Assembly: GCA_018881555.1 (NCBI GenBank)
Contig: JACAXG010000079.1
Coordinates: 2,670,786 to 2,734,785, forward strand
Direction of reading: 5' to 3'
DNA: 64,000 nt
Source: Amblyornis subalaris
Taxonomy: Eukaryota; Chordata; Aves; Passeriformes; Ptilonorhynchidae
The notes beneath the pieces were generated by a model, which saw only the letters and a program-made list of their open reading frames with translations, made no database searches and was not told the origin of the DNA. Both the position numbers and the translations under genes were made by a program. Shown here in pieces: positions 38,816 through 51,100 of the stretch. The first letter of the stretch is position 1, and each line of letters begins with the position of its first letter.

Positions 38816-41800
38816 AAACTGAGCATGTACACCTAAATCAGCTAATGAATTTGGAACAACTATTCTGTCACATTCCTAACATGACAGGCTGATGGCTCAA
38901 ATATTCTTCAAAAGAAATGGAGATACTAATCTCACATTCTACACCTAACCCCATTCCACTACTCCAAACCATTAAGAACTGCTATCAAAACATACAAAGC
39001 ACTTCATGCAAGCAAGAACTTGATAAAGAGATTTCAAATTTACAAAATAAAGGACACGTTGCAGACACAGAAAGTTATTCACCTCACTCAAAAAAGTGGC
39101 TTCAGAAAAACCATACCAGGAAAGGCTGAAAAGCTGTTCAATGATTTTACATAACCACCTTTTAACAAAGGTTATTTCCACATTTGTTCATTTGCACTTT
39201 AAGGTTTCCTAAGTGGAGGAAAACAATTAAGCATTTAAATACAAGCACGAGAGGAAAAGCAGCCAATGAAATCAAAATGAGATAAATTCATTTTACTTTC
39301 TAGCTGTACTTATAAAACAAGCAGCTTTTCCTTTCGGACAATGTTTGAGTCCCCCCTCTAAAAACCAGAAGGTAAAACAAGAAGGGAAAAAAAATAAAGG
39401 AAATGCCTTCCAGCAGATTTTTCTCAGTAAGTGTAGTAGTAGTAGCAAAGGAGATGGTTTGGGAGCCTTTTGCGTTCTTCCATTTCTGCCAGCAGTCAGC
39501 AACAGGCCACCTAAACACTTGGTTATTCAGTGTGAAAATCTATACCCAGCTGAAGACAAAGTGCTTCTGGAAACACTTCAAGGATCTTTTCTGCTCTTTC
39601 CTTCTTGCACTCCATGTCATTCCCACCGGTTGTTCCAAGGCCTTGTGTGTGTTTAACAGTTTTAACAAAGGTCCTCTTTTTTCATATCAAATTCTGTCAA
39701 AGTGCAGAAATGACACTGACAAATAGGTCTCATTCCTAACTAACTTACATACACTTGCTTTATGCAATCTGTTTTGCTAGGATTTTTTTCCACTTTTGTG
39801 ATTTTTAAGTCTGGTCCAGGCCATACAGATTCTTTTGAAGCTGCTGCAAAAAAATAAGTATTCCTTGAGTACTAAACAGAAACTTAATTCAATTACACAC
39901 ACAGTTCAAGAGTACAAAATGAGCACAAACTCATCAGAAGGACTCAAAAGCTCCACATGCCATGTCATGAGAAGTCAACCCGCAGTGGCAGTCAGTAGTG
40001 CTTGACAGGTGACAGAAGCTGTCAAACTCCACATCATGCAGTTTCAAGCNATGAAGCTGCTCTTGCTAGGGGCCCTCCACAGAGCACAAGCTCCCAGAAA
40101 GGGACAGGCAGANCTGGGTGCACATGATTAAAGCAGTGAAGTAGGAGGAGGAGAGCCGCCAGGGAGTGCGTTCTCCAGCACGAGGTCTGCCTGACAGGAA
40201 CTACTTTTGTAGTAACCTTCCTTTTGCTGTGTGCTGAAGGTCAAAGCTTGGATTTCGGCAAAAAAACCCAGGTGGCTTTAGTATTATGGCGAGTGCAGAT
40301 ATGCAGCATGACAAACAGAAAAAAAAAATCAACAACCAGTTATTTTCCTTGTTTAGGTGGAGAGGGTTGTTGCTTGGGGTGGTTTTTTTTGTTGTTGAGT
40401 TTGTGGGTTTTTTTTCAGAAAATAGTAAGAGTATCTGCAAAATGTCTTTCCACCCCTAGGGGAGTTCAGAGATATTTGATCCCTTTACAGCCTCCCTCCT
40501 ACGTCTTTCTCCCGTACAGCCCACAGTACTCTAAAGCATGCTGAAGTAACGGCTGCCCACAGTGAATTCGGCTTTGAGAGGAGACCTTCCAGGATGCAGA
40601 GCTCTCGGGCTACCTGGGCTGTCCACAGTGCAGACCTCACACAGCCCAGCTGTGTTGCTGTGACCTATGCCCAGCCTCCAGAGCGATGCCACAGGCTGAA
40701 ACAAAGACAAAACTTGTGGTAATGCTGGTGCTTCTGCAATTCCACACCTGACATCAGTACTACTGCTTAAGATTTTATTCCTACTCCACATTATAAATGA
40801 CAGAGCGGTATTTGGAAAGAGGACAGAGAACTCCAGCAGTCCTGGAGCTGCAACTTGCCCACACCATGCTTCCAGAGACTATTCAAAACTCAGGCTGAAG
40901 GGTAGTGAATGAAAGCAACACGTCTCTGCAGAATCAGGATTTCCTCAGCACAACAGAATTTCCTTCCATGTCGTCTCCAGATGAGGTTTCATAGCTGTCT
41001 CTGAAAAACCTTTATACAGACAGCAGTGCCTGGATGTTGTAATTCAAGACTTGGTGCCCCTCTGTGTTGCTGGAAATAGCTTGTAATGTTTTATAAACTG
41101 AAACTCTAGTAATATCTAGCTAAGAAATTATGACAGTATATTTGAGGCTGATTAAAAAAAAGGAAAAACATAATATTACAAAGCTGAGCAGGACCCTCCT
41201 AGTAAGGTTTATTTTAATACTGCTGTATTCTGCTATATTATGTTTCCTGTTTCTTAAGGATTTTTTTTCTTCTGTGACTGAGACCTGGCCAAAGAATAAG
41301 CATCTATTTTAGTGCTTGGAAAGCCAGCAAAAAGGTGGCAGCAAGGGTGAGGACTGGTTCCATCAAGATGAGAAGATACTGTAAAAGAGGGGTACTACTG
41401 ATGATCACAGATGATTATTATTATTATAGGCACAAACATGCAGGTGACATTATAGAGGAAAGAAAAGCAGAACATTAAAGGAATACTTGTTTAGAATTCT
41501 CTGCACTGGCAGCAGTTATGGTTGGCAATAAATACAAATGCTACTTGCTGAAAACTTGGCTTGCTTTAGCTGTTGATGAAAATGAAGACGGGTTTTACTT
41601 TCTTCTTATAGATGACGCTACAACTCTAACGCACCCAGGAACAGAGGGAAGTGGCTGTCAAAGACTCGGGCTCCAGAGCATTAATCTTCAGACCACTGTA
41701 GACACCTAACAGGGCTTCTGCAATGTCCCCAGGTCTTGATTCTGGTGCTTCCGCACAGCTTCCTCAGGTCCACACCTTTCTCTTGTGCATGTTACACAGA

Positions 41801-44800
41801 ATACTCAAGGCAGCAATGTCTGGCCAACTTTCTCCAAAAAAAATCTCTTCCTACCTAAAGGTCTGCTTAAGACATTCAAGTCTATGATGCATACAGTGCT
41901 GCAGTCTGGTAACGCCCAGCCGCCACTTTCCTCCTAACAGCCGCACACAGTTTTCAGTCCTGTGACTCAGAATGAGCTTTGGGACAAAGCTGAAGCACAA
42001 ACAATTTTTGAACTTCAGCATGGGTTCAAATACAGAAACAAAATGAAGATGTGTTAAGGTTTCCAAAAAGCACTTGCAAGAACAGGAAACTGATGAGATC
42101 ATGACTGCTGGAGCATCAGAGCACAAGGTCACTGGAACTTAAGTCAAGACTTTTCACCAAGGTGTTATCTGTTAATCAGTGACCTCAGAACAGTAGCAGC
42201 CATAGGGAGTTAAGGAACCATGTTGGAAAGGGGCAGCAGTTTGTGAACTTTGCTAGTTGTTCACATAAAACAGCATGAGAATCTCTCCAGAAGCTCCCGA
42301 ACAGGAACATACCATAGTGACACATAATATGCTTAGCCAGCTCACACCAATTCAAGTTGCATAATACAATTACAACTTAAAAAAGAAAGCAATAAACCAA
42401 ATCACATAAAGAAAGCATGATAGCAGTAAGAATACCTTATTCATGGAGACATCTTAAATATTTTCTGGGGGGAAAAAAACCCAATTAAATCACATATCAG
42501 GTCCTAGGCTGGAAACTACATTACACAGACATATCAGGGCAATTAGATCTACTTCATAGGTTCAAATGCACTTCCACTGCTGAATCCACTAGGCCAGCTC
42601 AACATTGCACACAGAGCCATTACACAGCTATTAAAACACTACTTTGAGCTTAATATAACCCACAGATGGATGACCTCATCCTGATCGAGGTACGTCAACA
42701 AAAAGCTTACAGCCTTCAAATGATTGTCATTACTTACTTGATAGGAACTTAAACCTGTCATTTACTTTCATAAAGTAGTTCNCCTAAGTTCACCTGATAT
42801 GACTAAAAGAACGTCAGTCAGGTCCACTTAAACAGTTTTAAATGGTGGTTTCAGTTAACACAAGCAAATTTTGAGATGGAACAGAGACCAGTTACATAAA
42901 CCAACTCATAGTAGATCAAAAAATCCCCAGCAGAATCTTGATAAGAAAGAAACAGCTGTAGAACTTAACCTCTTCAATAACCACAGCCAGATTCAGGTGA
43001 AAGTGTACAGCCCTACTCAATTCTGACAGGTGGTATAACTGACAGCTAATTAATACCCTACTGGCACTTTTACAGTAGCAGATCCTCTGTGAGAAAGACA
43101 AACGCAGGCACTTCTTAAAATTCAAGGATTATTATTTTCAATGGAGTTCTTCTCCATGTGAATTTAACTCTATAAAAGTTCCTGAAATAATAATTAGACT
43201 ATGTCAGCCACTTAGCATAGACTACAAATCAGCACACAGGTAGGAGTGAAAGACAAGAGACTGTGCAACACCTCAGACCTACAACCCCCCAAAGTCCCTA
43301 ATACAACATTTTTATATTCCCTCTACATCAGTGGCTTCCCCAGATGAAATGCATTAATGTCAAAGCAACAGAGGGAGAATTAAAGAAAAAAAAAAGTGTA
43401 AACAAGACAACAAGAAATAAAGTGCAACTCCACAGCTAAAACCAAACAAAAACCAAAAGACAATAAGAAAAAGCCTATTAAAAAATAAAATAAAGGATGT
43501 AATTTGATGCTGTTAAATTTCCCACACCAGTCCTTCACATAATCTACAGGAACACAAACTGCAAACACGTGCTGCAACCACATGACACAAGCAAGCCCTG
43601 TCCTAGACATGATGACTGTGCCAGGAAGAATGAGGGCTAAAACCTTCGAGCTTACAAACGTATACAATACTTAACTTTTTCTGCTTTTCTGTAATTTTCT
43701 TCGTTTATATATCAACCTTTGGCTCGCAAATCACACCAAAGATCAGTTATCTAAAACTTTTACTCCTTTTGGAGATCTTTTGTTTAAATCCTATATGAAT
43801 TATTCTCAACTTTTCACTGTAGGGTCCTTCTGCAAGAATGAGATGCAGACTAAACTTTGTCAAGACACTGTATAAAAGCATTTAAATGTCACTTAGCAGT
43901 CAAACCGTCCTTAGTCTTTTAGTACAAGAGTTTAAAAAAACGCTAGTAAATACGGACTTTTTTTCTCGCTTTTTAAGTCAGGCTCCTCCAAAGCCCCAGC
44001 GACCTTACGGTACTTTATCAGCAAAACTGCAGATCTTGTCCAAAGCACGGAGGGATACCATGCTACGGGGAACACANAAAACCTCACGATAAACACGTTC
44101 CAGCGGTTCTCGACTGTTCAAAATGAACAAGCCCTTGGAGTACGTAGAATCTTTGGATTTCATTTTGAACGGGGTGAATTTATCTCGCGGAGCTCTATTC
44201 TTCGCGAGATGAAGTTCACGAGCGCTCCGCACTGTCTGCTGCGGGGCAGGCGGCCGAAGCCTTTCCACCTATTCGCTAGCCCTAACGCTTCCTCCAGCGG
44301 CCACGGCTGCCGGCAGGGCAGGAGCCTGGACTTCTGCGGAAGGCCGGGCAGCTCGGTGACGGACTTGAAGGCGCCGCGGGCGGAGGGCGCAGGCAGCCGG
44401 CACCGCCGCGCTCGCCGCAACGGCGGGGAGCGCCGAGGCCACAGGAAGGCCCCGAGGAGAACAGGCCCGAGCGACAGCTCCAGCGCAGCGGCGGAGGGGC
44501 CCGCCCGCGACCACACTGCCCCGGCCGCTTCTCGCCAGCGACGACCCGCGCCCACAGCTCGGCCGCGCGCGGGCGGGCGGTCCCGCCGCGCAGCCCCCGC
44601 CCCGCTGCCTCCCCTCCCACCCGCAGGCAACTCCTCTGCAGTGACGCCGGGGACGGGCCCCCGGGCCCGCCGCCATACGGGACGCGCCGCGGGGGCCGCC
44701 CGCTTCCCGCCCCCGGGAGACCGCGGCGAACAGCTCCGCGCCCTATCGNAAGCGGGGGGAGGGCGAAGCTCCTCCCCGGCCCCGCCGCCAGACCCCGCCG

Positions 44801-44808
44801 GCCGTTAC

Positions 44809-44880
44809 CTCGCTCGGCTCGGCTCGGCTCGCTCGCTGGCAGCGGCGGCGGGCGCGGGGCTGCAGCCGCGGGAAGGGGAG
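44809..44880 (-). other. N4BP2: N4BP2 exon 1, non-coding 5' UTR (donor clear, TSS approximate)
   Basis: On the minus strand, GC-rich sequence containing tandem CCGAG pentamers ends in a consensus donor (GAG|GTAACG, GT at 44808-44807). It lies at the head of a CpG island upstream of coding exon 2. No ATG-initiated N4BP2 sequence is present, so I call it a non-coding leader exon. The right edge (TSS) is a guess placed just below a GC box at 44885-44893; it could extend further into the island. Confidence 0.6.
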
Positions 44881-44956
44881 GACCGGGCGGGGCGTGCGCC
44901 GCGGGGACACAGCGCCGCTCCCCGGCCGCCCTGGGAAGCGCAGCCTGGGAGGAGGT

Positions 44957-44983
44957 GCCGCCGCCGCCGCCGCCGCCGCCGCC
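44957..44983. repeat. (GCC)9 trinucleotide repeat in the N4BP2 CpG island
   Basis: Nine uninterrupted GCC units are followed by imperfect CCCGCC units to about 44995. The tract lies about 150 bp 5' of the exon 1 donor on the sense (minus) strand, so it reads (GGC)n there and may be in the promoter or the 5' UTR. Confidence 0.9.
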
Positions 44984-45130
44984 CCCGCCCCCGCCTCTGC
45001 CCGCCTGCCCGGGGCCCGCGGTCCCGCCCCGGCCGGCTGAGGTCTGAGAGCTGCGGGCAGCGCTCCGCCCCGGAAGCTGGGTAGTAAAGCAGCGTGGGAG
45101 GGTGGGCAGAGCTGGGCTGTGAGAGCCGAG

Positions 45131-48100
45131 CTGTTGGGAACGGTACGCGGGCGAGGTCAGGAACAGCGGGGGGATCCCCGAGAGGTAGCACGGTGACATC
45201 TCTCAGCCGTGTAGTGACAGATTTCACACTTGTAACAAAAAACATGGGTGTTTAGTTTCTGGTGCTGCTGCCCCGTTTTAATAAGCAATTTCTAACGTCG
45301 AGGAGAGAAAGGTCAGTCTGGAAGCTGAGGAGTGTCTGGTGGGATCTGGCATCAGTGATTGCGGTGGAAGTTACGAGCCGCAACACAATAGAGGAGCAGC
45401 TGATTAGGAAAAGACGGGTTTGTTATCTGCAGCAAGCAATGGACACGATGGAGAGTGGAAGATTATGGAAAGATGAAAGAAAAGAGATGTGGTCTTGGGG
45501 GACTGAGATGATGATACACAGCCCTAAATGAGAACTGCTGTGAAGTCACCGTGAAAGGAACTAAGTATCTGAACAAGAGTTTTGAATTTATCAACGTATT
45601 CTGTTGATACACAAGGTGCAAAAGGGTTTTAGGGGCAGAGCTCTTAAAATAAAATTATTTTTAAAAGCCGAGTAAAAAACCCAAGCAACACTCAAGATGA
45701 GGAGGTTCTACTGGGAGGACTTTTCTGTAGTTTTATAGAAGTTCGTTGATCTGAGAAATTTCACGGTCAACAAATGAGCTTTAAAATATGGCTGGGAAAT
45801 TACATATGAAGTTTACCCATTACTGATGTCTAAGAATAAGACTTCATTACACTGCCATAGGCATCCTTGTCAGCTCTGTCTCCATGCCTGTCCCAGCAAG
45901 ATCATAGGCAAGGTCTTCACTGCTTCATGCTTGTACATATGATTCTCGGGAGATAGGTTCCTATGCCCCATTGTCTTGAGATACCTGCCTGTCATCTGTA
46001 TGCAGTCACTTCCCATCAGGGCACAATGCTTCAGGAGGAAGTCTGCTGGAGGTGTCCCACTGTGATCCTCCCAAGGAACAGAAATAGGACAGTCCTGTGA
46101 AAGGGGGAGGTTATTTTCCCCTGATGAGCGTCATGACCAACTCAGTAGGATGCGCAATGTTCTTCATAACTTCTCATCATGCTGAACAAATAAACCAATC
46201 CATTTGTCAGGGAACTCTTATNTTTTACTGTGTAATCATCTTAACTCCAGCAAATAGCCCACTAGTTAGTCTCAAAAGCNTTGGCTAACAAGCCCTTAAC
46301 TTTTACAACAAACTTCAATGAGCTCCCAACTCCTGCAACAAACTTCAGGTCTTGGAAGTGTTGGCTAACAAGCTCACAATTTAATATGCTCCCAATCCTG
46401 ACAACAAACTTCAGGTTCTCTAGTGGTCTGGGTCGGGCGGAGGAGAGGGGGAGAGGCAGACCAATCCACTTCTTTTTGTGGTTTAGCTGGTGCACACATC
46501 TTCTGTAAAATAGATTTTTGCACCATTTCATTCACACATGCATGCCTTTGGAGCCCTCCAGGAAATGAGGTCTGTGGTGATCCTGGATCCCTTCAGGGCA
46601 CCCCACCCTTGTGAGGTGCCCTGTAGTGAGAGACTCAACCCATCTTGATGCAGGCACACTGAGCATGAGTCTCGAGGCAGAAGAGGAAGTTTCAGCTCAG
46701 CACAGCACTGCCCCACCTCTGCAGGACCCTCTTGTACAGTCACAACTTTCCTGTCACAACAGTCAGAATGTTTGAGANAAAACACGCTCACATGCTTATG
46801 CCTGGTCCTCCACAAAGGGAGTAAGCTTGTCTCCCAACCCGCAGGTCTTCATATCGTGATTGATCCTATTCAAAGGAGGTGGCATCCCTCAGCCTCATTT
46901 GTCCTTCATTTTCCTTCAGAGAGGGAAACATGGAAGATGTGGCCTTCAGCAGGTTACTAAAGTGCTGCTTGTTTAGCACCTAAGCTTAGATGCTTCACAA
47001 GAAAGACCAAGAAGTCACAGTCAGCTTTCTGTCTCAGTCACTGGTACTCCCACTTCTGCTTCCTTAAGGGCCTGGAAATCCTCCTTCTGCCACTGGGACC
47101 CAACTGTTTGCATTATACATGTAACTATAGTTTTAATGCCAATAATGAATAAGCAAGTGCAAAAATAATAGCTAGTTTTAGGGTGAACTAAGTACGCATG
47201 GGTAGCTCACCATAGTAGTTTTGTGGAAACTGCAGAAGGCTGCTTGAGGTAATTTGTCTAGAGCTTGTAGGGATCAGAGTCNCAAAGTGCTGGATATTTG
47301 GTAGCACAGCAACAGAAAGGCAAATTAGGTTATTTATGTAGGATTCCTCAATGTATACATTCTTTAATAAAAGTAATGTAAGAAAATCTGAAATTTGTAT
47401 TCAAAACATTTAATGTTTTAGGAAATAAATTGATTTAGGCATTGCTAGTTTGCCTGTCACTTTGCCATTTCAATACTTATCTTGTAGGTATATAGTGTGC
47501 AATATTTAAATAAGCAAGGACAAACATTTACATTTCTAATACAATACATAAAGCTTAGACATACTCATCCACAGGACATGCTCACAAGCCTCAAAACGCT
47601 GTGTCTTGCCATGACTCACAAAAGGAAAATACATAATTATTCGATACACGCCTCTTGTACATGTCAAAAAATCTGGAGGAAAATTTTGCCTTGATCAAAA
47701 TTGGTGTCTGTGTGTGGTGTCAAGTGATAGTTTCATGCATGTACCAGGAACTGTTTCCTTACTTCATGTGTTCAGCATCGGGACAAGTATGAGAAACAAA
47801 ATCGTTTTCTGTAAGGGTGTGATGCTGGTAATGTGTTAATCATACATTTGGAAAAATAGGTCATGTAAATTCCAGTGTAATGACTGTGTCTTTATATTTT
47901 TAAGGTTGCCAAAAAAAGAGGAAGAGAGAGGTTTTCAGTATGCTCTAGTCTGATAGCCTCCATCAGAGGGGAGTTGCTGCTGGCACTTGATGCATGAAAC
48001 TATGTTGTTCTTTGCCAGTTGTACATATTACATTATTTGACACCATGAAAATACCAGACTAATTTGGGCACTGGCAGATATCTACCAGAGTTAACACTTT

Positions 48101-51100
48101 AAATAGGAGGGATTTGATTTACATAGGAGGGATTTTTTATTAGAAAATTATAATCACTGTAATAGAGGCTCTTCGAAGTATTTGTGATTTTTTTTTTTTG
48201 AATTTTCACACAACTTTTTGAAACACCACCATAATCACCTATTATACATGCTGTTGATTTGGGGTGGTTTTTCTTTTTCATTCCTTTGCCTCTCCTTATG
48301 TCTACACTTGGCTTGTTTTTACTTGGAGTGGCTTGAACATACAGCATGTAATCTGTGCTGTTTGGCTAAAGTGTTTAGTCTGGTCTTCACTGAATACTTT
48401 AACAACAGATTTTCCATTTTAGTTTCTTCAATTCCACCTTCTTAAAGTAAAAATACTTTCTGTGTTCTTGCTTTTTCTATAAATCACATTAAAATAGTAA
48501 TATTACTAGAGTTGAGCCATAAAAGAAGGAAATGTCCCTTATAATGTTTCTCATTATATACAGCCTACATCTACTCAGCAAATGGTGATTTCCTTTCTTC
48601 TATGTTCAAGATGTCTTTATAATTAAAAAAAATATTAGATTTTGATTTGCAAGAACAATTTGCAACTAAACTTCTGACTTGAAGAGCATTCTGGTGTGGC
48701 AAGAAAGACATGTTTACCTTTGCCAATTTTAAAGACTTGTTTTTACTTACAGTAACATGTTGAATATACAATAATAAATACTGTAGGAAAGGGCTTGAGA
48801 AATTAGTGTGCATTAAAAATTATGCCTGCCTGCAATAAATCTGAAATAAGTTATCTTTCCAGGAGCTTAAGGTATAGTTTTTATCAATATTCAGAACTTT
48901 ACTTTGGATCCTTAATGTACATAATCAAAGCCCCAAACTATTATAGGTTTTTCCTGCCTTGCAAAAGGAGAGATGAAAAGAGCCCTCATCTAGTTTCGGC
49001 AGAAACCATTTTCATAAAAGTTGATCTAGTTACATGGGTTACATGCTGTAACCCTCTTCCTAAGGAGCCTTCCACATTCCATGCCAGTTTTAGGTTTCAT
49101 TTGCCATTGCAGAAAATAAAGAGTCTTAGCTTTCCCTCCGTACTTTTTTTAAATCAATTTACCTTAATGCTGATTTAAGATGTTTAACTTGGCTTCTTGG
49201 AATGTCTGTGTCTCCTGTTNATATTACTTTGTCCATGATCTTAGAGTTTGTGTTCCTACAAAAGATAACCCTTCCCTCTGCCAGAATGTGATTTCCAAAG
49301 TAGAAATTTAATTCCATAAGGAAAAAAAAAGAAGAAGTTTTATATGAAAATAAATGCTTGCAGAGGAATTCACATATCTGTCTCTTCTCCTCCACCCATC
49401 TCTAGATTTAAGTCAAATGCGCAGTGAATGTTGGTGGTTTATCTCTATTAAGAAACTCCGTATCTGGCTTCTATACTTGGAGGATATTGATCTTCTGTTC
49501 CATATCGCTATCAATTCCATAGTTAACTGAAGAAACAGGTTGGTATCACTGCAGTAATGTTAGTTATTTCACACATTCATTTTTTTGAATCCAAATAGTG
49601 CAGATTTATTATAACTATATTAAAATAATGCCTTAGTTCCCTTTATACTGGGTTCTATTTCAGCATTATTTTAAACAGCGAAAAAACANTATTTAGAAAC
49701 AGTGGAAATCTAGATCATGAGGCATTTTTTGCCTCACTGAACACAATAGCAAAAATTCAATAGGATTGCATTTTTAGGTGAACAGGTCACACTAATTCCA
49801 GCATTACCACTAATGAATACTAAAGAAGTTACTTTACAAATCAGTACTCTGGTTCACCTATCCATCAGTAAACTATCAAAGGAGTTTTTAATGTTACCAT
49901 TGAAGGTTGATAGTTGTAAATTTTCAAATTCTTGTTTAAAGGCGTTCTAAAGCAGCATATTACTAGTCTTCATTTAAAGTACCTGTACTTTAATGAGATA
50001 CTCCAGATATATTGCAGAACAGAAGTAAAATTTGCTCATTATACCTGCAATGCTAAACATCTCCAGAATACATGAACTATAAAGATGCTTGTGTTTTTGG
50101 AAAGGAGGTGCAGAGAGATAATGACAATAAATGCTATAATCCAAGAACTGAAGAATTATACTTAACTGTATCTTCTCTGCAGGCATAGATTGAGGTCATG
50201 CTTATATAGCTGACAGAATCCTCACTGCTACAACGACCTTCTGAATTAGGAATAAGCTCACACTTCAGATTTGATTTGAGATGAATCTGATTCCTGTACT
50301 GGATGTTCTCTGCTCTGCTGTTTTTATCAATCTGATATGTCAAATTCAATAGATCTCAAAAATCCATCCTAATCTGTTTAAATTGCAGAAATGAAGAACA
50401 AACAATCCTCAATATGCCACCTTGGCATATCATAAAAAGTAATAAGCTGACTTGCATTGTAACTGTCATGTTTTTATCTGTTGAATATCACTGTCTTTAT
50501 TTTTAAAAACTGCATTGATCCTTTCCTATGGTAAATTTAATATCAAATATCTTAGAGACCAGTGTATTTAAGACATGGCCTAAGAATAAGGCTAGCCGTA
50601 AAATTGTATTATTTTTAAAAAAACAGATTTCATGTATATCACTGTAGGAATTAGACTTAACAGGAAAAAAATGAATAATGGTTGACATGTCTGTAACTTC
50701 TACCATGCCCAACATGTTTTGTTAAAAAAACCAAAACAACAAAACAACAAAAACATGGGGGATTCACTTAATACATCTACATCAAACAAAATGCAATAGC
50801 TGTTTAACTATGCCATGCAATACCACAGAGGAGGTTAATAGGCAGTTACTATCCATCTGAAATTGTGAGAACTCTGTAAGCAGGGTGGTGTTATCTGAAC
50901 TGGAATTTGACCAGGATGTGAAAGTTTACTTATTGTTTTTTACAAAACAACTATTGCATGCTGATTAAGAGAGAGGACGTTTCCATGGAACAGTATCATT
51001 AATGGCCTCCATTCATTGGTAAAGCCAGAGTTGTAAGAACAAAACTGCCCCAGCACAGAAAACCTCCAGGTTTCCAATCTGCAAGGTATCTGCCTTCAGG

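Larger units (their letters stand above)
35261..44808 (-). other. N4BP2 intron 1
   Basis: The 9.5-kb AT-rich first intron holds a CR1 3'-end fragment (about 35715-35915), three exact copies of a 10-mer at 38641-38670, an A/C-rich low-complexity stretch at about 38720-38815, and the left part of the CpG island. I see no other gene; the short open frames lack homology I recognise. Confidence 0.8.
44200..45130 (-). promoter_or_regulatory. CpG island promoter of N4BP2
   Basis: This stretch is strongly GC- and CpG-rich between AT-rich flanks, and it overlaps the proposed exon 1. It contains a GC box (GGGCGGGGC at 44885-44893) and a (GCC)9 tract at 44957-44983. I saw no clear TATA box, which fits a broad housekeeping-type promoter. 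Long open frames on both strands here are a by-product of base composition. Direction is set by the exon 1 donor and the downstream minus-strand gene. Confidence 0.8.

Noticed and set aside
44160..45245. Open frames of up to about 305 codons around the N4BP2 promoter
   Set aside because: They are again CpG-island frames on both strands with low-complexity Ala/Gly/Pro/Arg content; one strand already has a supported non-coding exon 1.
48103..48136. Two copies of 'ataggagggattt' as a possible regulatory pair
   Set aside because: Only a 13-base match 22 bp apart in low-complexity AT-rich sequence; too weak to claim a function.
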